A program made the translations under genes and the position numbers. Below the pieces are notes generated by a model. It was given only the letters and a program-made list of their open reading frames with translations. It searched no databases and was not told the origin of the DNA. 64,000 bases of DNA from Isoetes taiwanensis (lineage: Eukaryota > Streptophyta > Lycopodiopsida > Isoetales > Isoetaceae): positions 14,602,716 through 14,666,715 of the forward strand of contig JAJEKV010000004.1 in assembly GCA_021234155.1 (NCBI GenBank). Reading direction: 5' to 3'. Of this stretch, positions 10,830 to 24,447 are shown piece by piece (position 1 is the first letter of the stretch; every line of letters begins with the position of its first letter).

Positions 10830-12417
10830 TGTTATAGGTTAAAAAAAAAATCGCCCCTTTCGGGGCTAAGAACAAACAACGTGACTTCACACTTGGATGA
10901 GTTGATGTTATATTTTGTAATTAATAACATGTCGGATGTAAAACATGTAGCAATATCTAATATGTAAAAGTAGCAATATCTAATATGTGAGATTTTAAAG
11001 TTTTAACCTTATAGAATGGGCAGTAGATATAAAGAAGGGGCGACATTTAAAATTTTAATAAGATAAGATAACCAAGCAAAGGTAGCGACATTTAAAATTT
11101 TAAAAGCAAATAGTTAACCAAGCAAATGTATTGACAGCCGAATTTGGAGACAGCCGTAATTAGGTATAGGTTAGGGTTTGTGGAATCGGAGATGGCAGCT
11201 GGTTACAAGGGCCGGATGTAACTCGAATACCTACCATTTTATGAGGATGTGGTGATTAGCCAAGCAGGTTTCGTTTCAAATCAATAGCAGCCCGGAATCA
11301 GTGGGTTCTGTTTTTGGAAAAAACAAAAGGAGTAGAATGAGGAAATGGGGCTTTTGATGCCGGATTCTGCAGCAGGAAAAGCCACATCAATCGAATCTGA
11401 TTAAAGAAAAAAGCTTTGGAGCAGGATGAGGACTTGGGGCTTTTGATGCCGGATTCTAAAGCAGAGTTTGCCACATTAGACAAATCTGATTTGGGATAAA
11501 AGCTTTGGAGCAGGATGAGAATTTGGGGCTTTTGATGCCGAATTCTGCAGTAGGGTTTGCCGCAGATATTAGCTTACTAAGCAACTGGAAGAACTGGCTA
11601 TTTCAGCGTAGATTCAGGCATTTAATGAGGTGAACTCATGGCGTGGCAAAGCGAGATCAGAGCCGAATCCATAAACCTTGCATGAACCCTGCATGAAACT
11701 CTAACACTGTGAAACAGATAAAACAGAATGAAGAATGACTGATAATGAATGTTTTTTCGCCTATATCTAGATATTCATGTAACTCTAACATTGTTTAACA
11801 GATAATTTAGTTTGAATGAAGAATGAATGATAATGAATGCTTTTTTGCCAATATCTAGATATTCTAACCGTCTTCATCACGTCTTGATCTAGAATAAAAC
11901 AAGAAACATTGTTTTCAAAGAACACATCATATGGCATACCGGATCTGTTTGATCTAGAATAAAACAAGAAACATTGTTTTCAAAGAACACATCATATGGC
12001 ATACCGGATCTGTTGGATGAATGAAGAGAGAACTCTAGAATCACCGCCAAAACTTTTCAGAGAGGAGAATTCTTGTTTCATGCATATGAATGAAGAGCTA
12101 AGAATAACAACCGTTAGATTGTTAAGGGTAATCCAGATCAACGCTCCAAAAAAACTGCACTCTAGAAATACTATTTGGTATGGCCCAATGAATACAGCAC
12201 CGAAATCATAGTAAAACCATGCCAAAAAGCGTATAAAATTACAAAAAAACCCCCCTGTTATAATGCTAGATATATAAGTTGATTCAAAGCATACTCAATA
12301 AGATGCAAATACGTTAGAAAATATTCTAGCATCTCTTCATAATGATCTACTATCATATCTCAATAGCCATGCAAGGTGTGTGTGTGTTCCAAATGCATTA
12401 TATTTCAATCTGCCTCT
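10830..12417. repeat. No gene; two tandem repeat tracts
   Basis: At about 11334-11575 a unit of roughly 92 bp is repeated two and a half times; each carries GGGGCTTTTGATGCCG and AAAGCTTTGGAGCAGGATGA. At 11884-12013 a 65-bp unit beginning TTGATCTAGAATAAAACAAG is duplicated almost perfectly. A looser repeat of GAATGAAGAATGA with ATATCTAGATATTC occurs at 11720-11870. Reading frames here are short and look accidental. Confidence 0.7.
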
Positions 12418-13527
12418 AAATGTTCACGCAAAAGATACAACAAAACACTCTGATCTTTTAGTGCCCAGTCTTGGGGCCACCTTGGAATCGCTTTGTTCAC
12501 TTCCTCTGTGTAATTCTTTTGAATTATAGTACCCCATGTCTATCCATTTTTCTAAAACGTTTTGGGCACATTGCTGTTTTTGATGAGAATTATCCCTACT
12601 TTGAGATCTATCCAGCGAGGATTTTTGTCCTAATCTGGAATAAAAGAATGTACGATTAGAGATGCTTCTAAAGTGAATATTTTCCATTAGAAAAAAGTAA
12701 AGGGCATGCAAGAATGTCATGTCCATTGAAGGCAGAAGAAATTTAAGAACTTGAGCTGATGGAAACATGGTGCATGCTCGAAAGTGGATTTCTAGCTCAT
12801 TATCTCGCTTATAATTAGATGTATTGCCAAAATTCTTGCTGATATTGAGTTTTCTTTTTTTAAACTCACTTCTTTATTTTATGCAGGATAACTTGACGAA
12901 AAAAATAAAAAGCTAGAGCGTTGTGATAGAAAATGTTATTTCAGAAGCAATCTGTCATATTGATGTATCTTTTGCAATGTGATACATTTAGTATTTTATA
13001 CAATAATGTTGCAGATCGCAAAAACTTCTTGAGGCTTGATGCATAGAATATTTTGCTTTACTAGGATCACTGACAATTCACGAATATAGTTTATTTGCAG
13101 ATCATTGTCAAACCCATTGATGAAGGTTATATCTGCAATGCTAGAGAGCAGATGCCCCCAAATTTGAGTTGACTTCTAAGATATTGGTAGCAGAATTTTA
13201 TTGTTTTGGAGTAAATTTTAAAACTGGCAATGCAAAACGTATTCATTTTATTATTCTGGAAAACTGCACACTCCATGGATGATACAAACGATTTTATTAT
13301 TCTATTCTATTCTATATTATTGTTCACTCTGATGCTTTTTTTTTTTTTTTTTTGGAAGGACAAAAGCAAAAAGTTTATTAATTAGATGTGAAAAGTACAT
13401 AACGTAGATGTCTCATCTAATTGTGTAAGCATAAGAAGATGTCATAGGAGCATGAGCTTGAAGCACAACATACTTACTTTATAATAGGAGACTAATGGTG
13501 AGAACTAATTTGAAGATATTGAATTCT
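12418..13527. repeat. Segmental duplication, copy 2, left part
   Basis: It matches 1-300 directly and 540-1380 in reverse. The T-run at 13339-13356 is the poly(A) tail of the minus-strand L1 whose body is now at 21990-24447. In copy 1 the sequence joined to 13527 continues directly into what is now 21990, so 13528-21989 is an insertion. Confidence 0.8.
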
Positions 13528-13571
13528 TCTAGAGCCTAGTTGCATTCAACCAAACAACCAAGCTGATCATA

Positions 13572-14712
13572 GGAGACCGAGAGCCAGTGCAGGCTGGAAG
13601 GCTTTATATGCAGTGCAAAACGCGTGTTGCCGGATAGATCTCTGTGACTGGGCAAGGAGAGCACACCTGTTTAGGGCTTTGGTTGAGCCGGTGCTGCTAT
13701 ATGGGGTGGAGGTTTGGGGCCCAGCAGTTAGCAAAAATACGTGGGATAGGTTGGAAAGGGTGCAGAAAGCTTTCTTGACATATAGCTTGGGAGTGAAGGA
13801 CACCGCATCGTGATCATTTTGTTGTATGAGACGGGTTCTCGCCTTTACAAAGATTCTCGCTATCGCGAAGGCATCTTACTTGCTTCCATAAGGTGGATGG
13901 GATGGATGAGCATCGCTTGCCCCCACGCATCGTGTTTTTAACGCAGGGCCCCCATTGAAGAGGGTATGGCACGAGCAAATCGTAAGGGATGGTTTAGGAG
14001 GTGGTCTATGGATTACCAACGGATGGTGGCACCGGGCGCATTCGATCGCGCGCTAATGGGCAATTGGATGCGGGCTATGCTGCCACTCGTGGGATGCCTC
14101 TACTCTTGCAAAGCCCAAGGCGAGCACTATCACGCCGAGATTAATCCCGGCCTTGAGCATGGACCCCATCGGTGCCAAAGAAAGCACACATCTCGTGAAG
14201 AAACGGAGAGCTATTGCCGCCATAAGGACGGGTTCCCATTACCTCGAAATTGAGACAGTCATTGGGGGTGAATGGCGGCACGGGATCCCCGGGGAGGAGA
14301 GGATATGTCGGTGTTGTGAGATGCACGTGATAGAGGATGAGCACCATGCCCTCCAAATGCGGTGCCCGGCATATGCCCATGTCCGGCGATCGCCTCGATC
14401 TTAGATGCTCGACACACCGCTACATCGATTACTTTCGCATCACCTATGGTAGCGCGACCGGGAGCTTACATCCCCGCAGATTTCGGCCGTCGGACTTGCT
14501 CTTACGGGGCATGGTATTTGAGAGCCTCTTTTAGGGTTTTTCCTCCCAAGTGGGGGTTTTTTCATCCCGTAGTAGGGTTCTCTTGTCTGATTACATTGTT
14601 TGTTTTTGGTGTTGGGGTTTTTGGCTTTTTGCACGTTTCATGTTGATCTCATAGGCCTCTGGCCTCCGTGGACGTTAAAATAAACTTCCTTCCTTCCTTC
14701 CTTCCTTCCTCT
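13572..14712 (+). pseudogene. 3' end of an RTE-like LINE, 5'-truncated
   Basis: The plus strand encodes, in shifting frames, the C-terminal part of a LINE protein. 13613-13813 contains LFRALVEPVLLYGVEVWGP, the segment that follows the reverse-transcriptase domain in RTE-like elements. 14153-14404 contains a Cys/His cluster (ERICRCC, then IEDEHHAL, then CPAY) typical of the very C-terminus. The element ends in GTGGACGTTAAAATAAA followed by (CTTC)n to 14712. A 222-bp copy of the same 3' end lies at 54655-54876. It has no endonuclease or catalytic domain and is dead. Confidence 0.75.
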
Positions 14713-15444
14713 TTATTTCCAAATAAAAAGATACAACATATTGTTAAAATACTTCCAACAAAAACCCTCATGCCCACCAGCCTTTTTGGGCGTACAAGAA
14801 TAACCTTTCCAGGTGTACAGGAATAACCAGCTACCATTAGACCAATTTGTATAATAATTGATAACAACAAAGTTATAATGAAGATTTGTAAACCTTCATC
14901 TCCATCATTTGCAATGACGACCCCAACCTTGCACAAGAGGCCACACCCAGAGTGAGGAATAAGTGCATCCAAGCTAACAAACCTCGATCTGTAACCTGCA
15001 AAAACCACCAATCCAACATCCACTGGCACGAGGGCCAATCCTCCAATGCTTGGCCCACAAGGAAATATTTATGAACACCAGCACAGTCACAAGTCCAAAT
15101 CCACATCCATCTCGAGCACATCTGCAGAAAGAAAACAACGGAACACCTGGCACGAGGAAATGAAACACCTGGCACGAGGACCTCAATCTTGGCACAAGGA
15201 CCACCACATCTTTAACACATGAGGGCCAACCACCACGGCGCAAGGGCCATTAACATCGTCATCCACTTAAAACCCAAAACTTGAGACTTGCCACAACCAC
15301 GCTGCTTGGCATGAGAGCCCCAAACCCGTTGCGCAAGATAGCACAACAAGATCAAGAAGACAACAACAAAACAATCAACAAGAGCAAACTAAGACATCGA
15401 CTAAAAGAAACTTCAATAGTGCAGGGCTAAACAGCTTAAATGGG
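14713..15444. other. No gene recognised
   Basis: Minus-strand frames are open for up to 129 codons, but they show no motif, and several frames are open at once because of base composition. There are several GGCACGAGG-like short repeats at 15150-15190. The G-run at 15441-15465 could form a quadruplex. Confidence 0.5.
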
Positions 15445-15620
15445 GGAGGGGGGGAGGGGGGTAGGATAGGCGACCACAAAGGGAGAGGCTCAAAGACGGC
15501 TGATGAAAATGAAAGAGCTGGAAAAGGCTATAAATACTCTAAGGGAACTCCTTCAACTAGCCTCAAGAAGCGGATTTATCTGCATTTATCTGCTAATCTT
15601 GAAACGCAGATAAATCATAC
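15445..15620. repeat. Terminal direct repeat, left copy
   Basis: It matches 21828-21988 almost base for base apart from a short insertion near 15580. It contains a TATA-like motif (GGCTATAAATACTC) and a repeated AGATTTATCTGC palindrome near its end. See the 8.46-kb insertion entry. Confidence 0.8.
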
Positions 15621-15654
15621 TTCTAGAGCCTAGTTGCACTCAACCAAACAACCA

Positions 15655-18600
15655 ACTGAAAAAAGAGGCAGAAAATTAGGAAATCGAATGACTAAACAAC
15701 TAAAGGTATCATGTCAACGCTTAAAAAGAAAAGAGGCAACGAAAAAAGACGAACCACATAACTACATAACTACAAGATCCAACACAAGCACGCAACTAGC
15801 TGTAAGAGACCCTCCAAAGGAGCACTACAAATGCAATTCACGTAACAAAGCCCGACGGGCCACCAACTAAAGATGCCTCTCACATCAAGCATGTAACGAA
15901 CAACTCTAGAGCAAAAATAGGAAGCGTGAGTTGAAAGGACTAACAAGAAGTGGACTAACAATTACAAACTCTACAAAACAAAAGTATAAGAGTTAAGGAC
16001 TCAAATGGGCATGACATGTACACAACTCTACAAAGGGATGAAGGCATGTGACCATGCTAAAGGTGGACATAAGGCTCAAAAGACAACTAGTTTGAACAAT
16101 CTTGCATGAACCACCACAAGATTGGAACTGGCCTCCTAAACCGCACGAGGGAACATCGACGCAACTCGTAATTAACAAGCACAAAGCGGCATACTATGCT
16201 AGCAATGTAAGCTTACAGGACCATATTACCATTAGCAGATATTGGAAAAAGCTAGACTATAGTAACAAAAAAATGTGACGCATAGACGAAGCTCCAACTG
16301 TCATAAAACACCATCTAAAAATGCATGACGAGATGCAAATCATTCCCCCAAAGCCCAACAAACTAACCCAAATGAAGACGCCTCCTGTATAAAGCGTGTA
16401 ACTATCAACTCCCAAAGAAACAGACGAGCAAGCTGGAAAGGTCAATAAGCAGCGAACTAACAATTAAAAACATTGCAAACCAACGTGAGAATCACACAAG
16501 AACGAACTGATAAACCTTAAAAGGGCATACCACACCAAATTACCAAAGCTTCAAGATCGCTACGGCGCAACCAAACTAAACTATGTGAAAACCAAAGACG
16601 GCCTTCAAGGAAAGCAACTCCCATCCCAAAATGGTCACTTGATCAACTAGAGTGGAATCTGAATTAAAAGGGTTAAAATCCTGTCAACCTAAAATAAATA
16701 GGCTCCCTAACTTGTTGCCCTGCCCATTACGACCACACACATGCAATAAATTGTGTTACTATACACATACTTCACACTCTTACAATGTGGACACTTGTGG
16801 GCGATACGATGTAGCAACTTGAACCAGCGCTTAACATGGTCAAGAAAATGCCATAACCTTAGACCACATCTAGTATGCCTATAAAATGGTCCTAATTGGG
16901 TACAATTACCCATGATAGAAAGCTGTGGACCAAGTGACCATAGAAGGGAAGCGGAACTTGGGGACGGCTCTCCCATAGACAAAAACATAAACTTAGGGTG
17001 CAAGCCACCTATAAGGGTAAAAAAGTCCCCAAAATTACACAAACATGGTGCAAATAAAACAACTAACATTGCAATAAGATGCACAGGGTAACGTTGCAAT
17101 AAGATACACATTTGAAGACAAGGACCTAACTTAATTGGAAAACGACTTGACTGGGCAATACTAAAATAACTCACATGACAACCTAAAGGAGATTTAAGAA
17201 AGAGACTAAAATGCAAGAAAAGGAATCGACTAGAAAAGCAAAACCTGGAATGGACCTAAGGAAAAGAACAAAAATTGACCAAGGAGACCAAACCACCCCA
17301 AAATGTATGTTGCTTATTAATTTTTATCCACAAGCAAGCCTAATGTCTAAGAACATATGCCATTGCACAACTAACCATTCATGAAAACACACTGAATACA
17401 ACTCGGGTCCTGCATACTCCCTGCTCTTGATAGAACATATACAATGCACTACTCTAAAACTTTAAATGCTGAAAATGAAATTGCCAAAAGCAAAGAAGCA
17501 CTACCAACTACTCTCCGGCGACCCACTGTCAACGTCCTAAGGTAGCAAGAAGGCAAAGCCTGGTTCACGACAATAGACCGGGCTTCCATAAAGATGTCCA
17601 TAAAGGTAGCAAGAAAGCAAAAAACTGGTTCATGACAAAATGGCACCAAATGGCACCGAGCTTCCTTAAAGTTGTCCAAGGACTTAGAAGTCATACCCCT
17701 GCGTGGACTCACGAGCAAACAGATTTCCAACCATTTCATCCATATCATGAGCCGAAAGGTGTGCAACTAGAAAGATGTGCAACTGTTTTAATAGTTATCT
17801 AAATGCCAGAAAGATGTTCAATCATTTCATGAGCAGTATGATGTCCAGCCGTTTCAATTGTTATCTAAATTGCCAGCAGCAACAAGACCATCGGATTAAA
17901 AGCCTAAAACCTTTTTAGAAGCTTTTGTAACAGATCCAGACAATTGATTAGTATAGTGGCTGAACCTGTAAAGACTTGTGTTATACCCATAGAACTAAGA
18001 GCTGCAACACCTCAGCTGCAACACCTATATGCTGCAACTATATCCACTATCTGGCAGTCTGAAGACCTCCGACCTCCATCAAATAACCTGTTGAAAAATC
18101 TTTAACAACCATCTAGGTTTACAGTTAGACTGGTTAGATCTACTCTTGTTAATACGTGATTTGCAATCCGCAAAGTGAGAACCAAATCAAAATACGAAAT
18201 AAAGGATGCTCCAAGATTTGATTAGACTTACCTCCATAATTGATTAGACTCCTCTACGATCGACTTGTAGAGAATCACCCATTTAAGTAGTAAATGGTAC
18301 AACAAATACAATAGGAACCACCCACCAAGTCAACAAGTCCACAAGCAAAACAGGCCCAAAGGCTTTAGACATACAATGAATAACTACATCACAAGACATC
18401 GTGCAGGAATAGAATCATCCAGACATAGGAGCTTACAAGACAACTAGAGATCATGCAAAAGGCTAGTTGCTGCACCAAATGGCTGTATGAGAAAATGTAC
18501 TAAGAAAATACCAGAATATTGTCAACAAGCAAATGATTTTGAGGGAGATCAGCTGTCAAAACAAGATCACAAGATGGCTAGGCAAAGAAAGAACTATAGA

Positions 18601-21600
18601 AAGTTGGTAAAGGATGGCTAGCATACACAGCAGTAAACTGGAAGGTCACTGGAAGGTCAAGCGTAGATCGTTTCGGGTGTATTATCGTTTCGGGTGTCTC
18701 AAAATTTTTTTGGGCCATTGGATGCTGGCATATGCCACAGCATATGCCATGGGGCACAACTCTAGCCCTCAAACGCAAGTCAAGATGGGGTCAACGATGG
18801 GGCCCACATTATTTGACCCGGTTTCTAAGGAGGCACCTAAAAAATAAAACCAATAGTTCTGATCACTGATTCCGGAACAAACCAGGGCTTTCAAAGTTCT
18901 GCAACAAGCTGCACATACTGGCAAGAAATTCTAACAATTCATGTAAGCCAGCTTATGAATTTCCAATGCAACCCTGGCCTTGGCCTTCACAGGATCACCG
19001 AACTCAAAGATGGGATCAATTCCGGCAGAATAGAGGCCACCCATGTCCTCCCTCCTGCGCAAAAAATGAACAAATCCGTGGAGTTTTTATAGATTCAGCT
19101 GTGTGACTTTGCCCAATAAACAGACTTGCAGCCTTCGCCGAGCTAACAACCTGCTGGTACATAACAGAGTATTTCTCCTTGAATCCAACGATGAAGCCTT
19201 CTTGATAAAGTCCGTGTAATAAGCAGTATTATATGACGAAGAGGGCTTGGGGAATCGAACCCCAACAAAAGTCCAATGCCCTTGGCTTACCTGAGGCATG
19301 AGCCAACCGGAAACTTGGCTCTACAGAAGCCTAGCCTGTGAAGATTGAGGAAAACAGAGCAACACCTACAAGACAAAAAAGAAACACATGAATTAAAATG
19401 GAACACAAGCATTTAGCAAATGTAAAGTTCCCTATTCCTGGGTCTGCGTCCCCATTCTCCACTGCAGAGATCCGGTGCCCACAGGAATACCCCGCTGAAG
19501 AAATCCGCCGCAAGAGCCAACGGAAAGAAAGCCAGCTGAAGAAGAGGCTCGATCCGTTTGGGTTTGGAGGAAGACGAAAATGTGTAAAAGGGTTTTGGGC
19601 TGTAATCTCGGGGCGAACGAAGATAGTTGCTTATGGATCCACAGAGGTGCCATAGTCCGACGAGGACCAACAGCGACCCTGCAAAGGCGTGGGCTAGCAG
19701 AAGGTGCAACCAGGATCCAGACTTGGAAGAGCCCTAGCAGGGTTTTCGTCTAATCAGGAAAAGCTCAAGCCTGGCTATGGCTATGCAACTAAAGCCTATG
19801 GCTTCCGGCAAAAGCCTGGCCGCCTCCACAGGACCTCTCGGCGCCTTCCTACCCAAAACATAACAACCAAAAATAGAAAAAGAAACCTCCAATATGCCCG
19901 CCAAGATTCCAGCGTTCGAAATCTCACTTGCCAGCGTCAGCAAAATATGGTTTCACATACGAATACAGGCCTCAACCATTGGGAAATCTTATGGTATAAC
20001 TATACGGTTTGCAATTTCGGAAACGTTATCACACAAAGGTAAACTTCCAAACAGAAACCTTATTACCAATACCTTCAACCGGTCAAATCCATGTCATTGC
20101 ACAATGAATCGCGATCCTCTGCATGTGCACATCGCATTAGCTTCAGAAATGAGTAGAACAGAGCTCAAATATATAGCATCCGAATCCTATGCCTTTCAAG
20201 GAAGTTCCAAGATAAGTCGTAAACAATACAACGTAAACAATACAACAGGCATTCTCCACCAAGTTCACAAAGAAACACAGTTTCTCAAAGGCTTCAGACG
20301 TAAAGCCATGGCTAATCTAGGACTATCATGACTGAGGAAAACAAGAGCCCGACCAACTATCATGAGAAAAAATAAGGACTTGTAACTGCACGAGCGAAAA
20401 AGGTAATTGCAATTGCATAGTGCTAAAATTTGAACTTGGAACACAGGATAGCAGAGTTTAAACAAAGCAAAGCTTGACAGAGATGTTATTGACCAACAAC
20501 TATGAGAAAAATATAGAAAACTAAATAGAGCTAGAGTGGGAACCCTAAACGATATAGTCGAAAACCAAAATAAAGCCAAAATTTGACAGAGCTACCATTT
20601 GAATTCAAAGGGTGGCATAGTGGAGAGCAAGACAAAGCCAAGATTTGGCAAAGCTAGGATTTAAACTTGGGTCTACCAACATAAAATACAAAAAACTAAT
20701 TTACAAGTCATAGGTCACAAGCGGAAGAACAAGAATAAGGAAATCAAAACTGCACTAAAGTATCAAAACTGCACTAAAGTATCAAAGTAGCAAGCAACAA
20801 CGCATCTCTTGGATAAAAGCATAATTGTGGTTGAATGGAGGCAGTCACATGGCAAATAGGTGGTCAAGATGCTTCCCTGGGAAGAACATGCCTTGATCAT
20901 TCGCCACTGCATACTGGTTCTACAAACATCACGTTAAAATTGCGGGCTTGCAGTGCACAGACCGTGCCCACATGAAATTCTAAGGACTGAAATGCAGTCG
21001 AACTCAGATCTACACAACAAGGAAGGAAAAAAGCTCACCAACAACAAGAACCAGCTGCAATCCTACCATACCCTGGCGACAAGCATACTCTCGCTTCCAA
21101 AACTGTAGCACCATAGCTCCAGGCAACAAAGCTTCAAACAGCTCGAAGAATCAAGCACAGCCAATGCTATCTTCCGAAACCAACTTAATCGTGCAGAACG
21201 TCCGAGAAAATCAACCGCCCAAAAATGCTAGCACGAACTCTACAATCAATATAGGCTGCCATGCACCCGCTTCTGTAAATAAACTACACATTCCAGAACA
21301 TCCAATTTGCATCACTACTGCAGGCACACCGAATGGGGAAAACCCTGAAGCGAAACATGGTCCAAAAAAGCGACATTTACGGCCCAATCTAATACTCCAT
21401 CCAACAAGCATTCAGTCTGAAAAAACATCAAATGGCTACAAAGCTCTAAACTCTACGCCACAAGCACAGCCCAGAATATTGGAAACCATCCAGAAGACAT
21501 CCAAAACGACATCCCAGAGAAACCCATCCAGCAACAGAGCCTGGCACGGTAAGCCCTATCCAGCAAGCGAACCCTTGAGTTCCAGACTTCTCATCCGAAA

Positions 21601-21827
21601 AGGCATCAAGCAACAGAGAAAACCGAGAAGAAAACATGCAACACAATAAAACAAAATAAACGAAATAACCCCTCGGCCGAAACTAGATTGCTGGAGATAA
21701 AATAAACGACATAACACCATTAAGCCCTTCGGCCGGAACTCTATAGGCAGAGAGACCGCCATGGAGGGAAGCGCATAAAGACATCAATAAACTAAATCAA
21801 ACATGTTTAAGATAAAACTAACGTGCA
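15655..21827. other. Long A-rich interior without recognisable genes
   Basis: The longest frames (169 codons on the minus strand at 16707-17216, 161 on the plus strand at 21164-21649) have no recognisable domain and are rich in rare residues. I treat them as chance. A short duplication (GGTAGCAAGAAGGC... at about 17540 and 17605) and a SINE head at 19243-19310 are the only structures I can name. Confidence 0.5.
19243..19310 (-). mobile_element. tRNA-derived SINE head
   Basis: On the minus strand a TGGCTCATGCCTCAGGTAAG A-box region is followed by a perfect B-box, GGTTCGATTCC (19261-19251). The arms do not pair as a tRNA cloverleaf, so a SINE head is more likely than a tRNA gene. Confidence 0.5.
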
Positions 21828-21988
21828 GGGGAGGGGGTAGGATAGGCGACCAGAAAGGGAGAGGCTCAAAGACGGCTGATGAAAATGAAAGAGCTGGAAA
21901 AGGCTATAAATACTCTAAGGGAACTCCTTCAACTAGCCTCAAGAAGCAGATTTATCTGCTAATCTTGAAACGCAGATAAATCATACAA
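21828..21988. repeat. Terminal direct repeat, right copy
   Basis: It is the partner of 15445-15620. Its right end coincides with the edge of the 8.46-kb insertion, as judged against duplication copy 1. Confidence 0.8.
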
Positions 21989-21989
21989 A

Positions 21990-24447
21990 TACGTTTTATC
22001 ACTTGTGACTCAAGGGCGGAACGCTTGTAAGCCATCAGTATCTTATTCTGGGCCACAGCAATAACGTCGCATGCAGATGAGTAAATGTCCTGAAAAATGT
22101 GGTGTCTGCAAATATGCGAAGATCATAACGATGCCAGATGACATTAATACGCAGGCAACCTGTGGATAATCTGCTAGTAAAGTACAGAAACTTTAGAATG
22201 GAGCAACTTGCCCCAAAGCCAACGCCATGTACGACTCAAATTGGGTTGTGGAACCTGTAGGCGCCACCCATCTGGCAACGGGAGGGGTTATGGTGCTAAG
22301 AAGAATAGAATAGATTTTTTAGCGTGAAGAGGCGATATATAATGAGTTGACAAAGTGCTTGCTTTTGTGAATATTTTCATGACAATCCAATGCAGCCTTT
22401 CTGTAACACCAACCTGCACCATAAGAGGCAAACTTTTTGCAGCCTTCTTCCATACAGACACATTTTAGGGGAGAGTAGAAACTTTGCAAGAAATTCAGAC
22501 TAAGATAATAGACGGCCAGCTTCATACCATGATTGAATAGAGACAACACCTGCAAGGACCCATCGTCTCTGTGTAAGAGGATGAACTGATATAACTAGTA
22601 AAGGTGCTAGGGGATTTGAAGGCAGTGATGCCCACCACCATGGAGTCTCCAATAAGGTGTGAATGGAAGAACATGGCTAAAAGAGATGTCTGACTGCATC
22701 CCATGCTGCCAACAATCCACGCAGAAATGGAGAAGCACTTGGAAAAGGCTGCAGAGGCTAAAATAATGTCCAAGGCAGAACTGGTTTCACTGCCTTCTAG
22801 CCTAGAGGGATACGATGACTAAGAGCTTGTTTAAGAAGGCGTAAACTAGGAGAGTCATCTTCACCATTTAAGAGTCTCCATATGAACTTATGGACTTTGC
22901 TCTGCAGTAAGAAGTCCACCATATCCAGACCACCTTCCATTTTAGACGGATGCATTTCAACCAGGCCACCTTAATCACAAGACCTTCCTCAATATCCATA
23001 CATATAAAGTTCCAGACTATTGCCATATGCTCATGTACGTTGACCTATGGGGCTAGTGGTAAGGATGCCATATAGACATGGGTACTACTAAGGACTGACT
23101 TGGCCACTGTAATGCGACTCATAAGAGACAATTTTGCAGTGGACCACAAAAAAAGTGTTTCTTCAAACCCTTAATAATCTACAACACTAACACAGATGCC
23201 AACGGGAATCTCTAGTAACTTGGTGGTCTATCCATGAGCATGCAACTTGCATGGATAGTCATGAACACATACCAGAGTCAGAGTATCTAACGTCCATAAA
23301 GTTGTACACTTCTACCAACCCACAAGGATACCAAAAGCCAGTGAAAATGCGTATAGAGAAATTTGGAAGCTTCTAGGTTCTCGGCATTAGCAATCAGAAT
23401 GAGGAGCATGTCATCTACATATTTATTGCAAACTTCTTGTGTGCCATCCTTCATCGCGAGACCATGGAGAAGCCCCTTTGTGGTTGCGTCAAAAGTCACA
23501 GAAAGCATCATACACATCTGACTCTAGCTATTCCCAATATTCCCGAAAGAATTCAATTGGCAAACCATCCAAACATGGATGCTTGCTTCTTTTTGGTTCA
23601 AAGACTGCCGAAGCTAAATCATCCGCCATCATAGTCACTTTTATTAATATGGCTGCTCGTTAGAGTTGATGGGAGAAATCCTAGCCAAAACTGCATCTCG
23701 CATTTTTGACCGAAAAGGAAGATGTTTCTCAACAAAAAAATATGGAAGTGATTATGCAGATGTTGCTTGAGTTTTGTTGGCTTCATTAGCGCCGAGCTAT
23801 CTGGCAAAAGCAAATGTCATGCGACGCAGACCTGCCTTCCTCTTTGCCTACTGGATTTGCTCCTCTTCTAAAGCTTGGATCTATGCTAGAATATCTCGAT
23901 CATGAACCCCTAAAGCGCGACCTGCTGCTACAGACTCTTGACCCCACTGCCAAATTGTAGGTGCATCTACTATGCCAACCATCCATCAACATTAGCTGAT
24001 GGCAGCTATCCATATGTTCTTACAGGCTTCCTAAAAGTCAGAATCCTTTAAGAACTTTACATTCAAGCAAAAACATGTCCATCCGAACATCGCTGCTGCA
24101 GAGGCTCATCTGAAAGGAATTGCGGATGGTGGTCTGAAACTGAGTTGTCTCTGAGGCAGGATCGAAAGATATCTAAAGGCAAAGACTTGCCCAATGACTT
24201 TGAGTTGGTTAAAGATTCAAGTATTTCGAGAAATAAACATCTTGTCCTCTCATTTTTTGAAGGTTTGTTTTATGCTCATATCTTTGTTTAACAGTAGCAT
24301 GGAGTGTCAAATTATTGAAATTGAATTATAGATGAAGCAGCTACCTCAAAATCTAAAATAGAAGGATTATTAGCTCGAGGGCTTCTTCGTATCAGAAGCT
24401 TTATAGTCATTATAAACTTTGCGTAGAGTCTAAAGTGCACATTTGTA
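21990..24447. repeat. Segmental duplication, copy 2, right part
   Basis: Positions 21990-22200 match 310-520 in reverse and 22211-24447 match 1385-3585 directly, with small indels such as 23905-23985, present only here. Confidence 0.85.
22211..24010 (-). pseudogene. Decayed L1-type LINE ORF2 remnant (copy 2)
   Basis: It is the sister of 1385-3010. The frame at 23517-23287 keeps KYVDDMLLILIANAENLEAS, a decayed form of the reverse-transcriptase YADD motif with its following strand. 23663-23550 matches the LPIEFFRKYW segment. Frameshifts and stops occur throughout. The 3' end of this L1 was separated by the later insertion and lies at 13527-13339. Confidence 0.75.

Larger units (their letters stand above)
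13528..21989. mobile_element. 8.46-kb insertion of two head-to-tail units
   Basis: The block is absent from the matching place in copy 1 (near 525-545). It consists of two units, 13530-15620 and 15621-21988. Both start with TTCTAGAGCCTAGTTGCA and finish with about 165 bp ending CGCAGATAAATCATAC (15445-15620 and 21828-21988). Their interiors differ. The shared 3' part has a TATA-like GGCTATAAATACTC and a G-rich run. No target duplication, primer-binding site or long inverted repeat was found, so the class is open; an LTR or Helitron origin was considered without proof. Confidence 0.6.

Noticed and set aside
16707-17216. A 169-codon minus-strand frame
   Set aside because: No domain, unusual residue content and several overlapping open frames caused by base composition. 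No promoter or homology can be seen.
19243-19310. A functional tRNA gene
   Set aside because: The B-box is good, but the acceptor and anticodon arms do not pair. A SINE head fits better.
21164-21649. A 161-codon plus-strand frame rich in Asn, Pro and Lys
   Set aside because: Composition follows the A-rich strand and no motif was recognised; opposite-strand frames are equally open.
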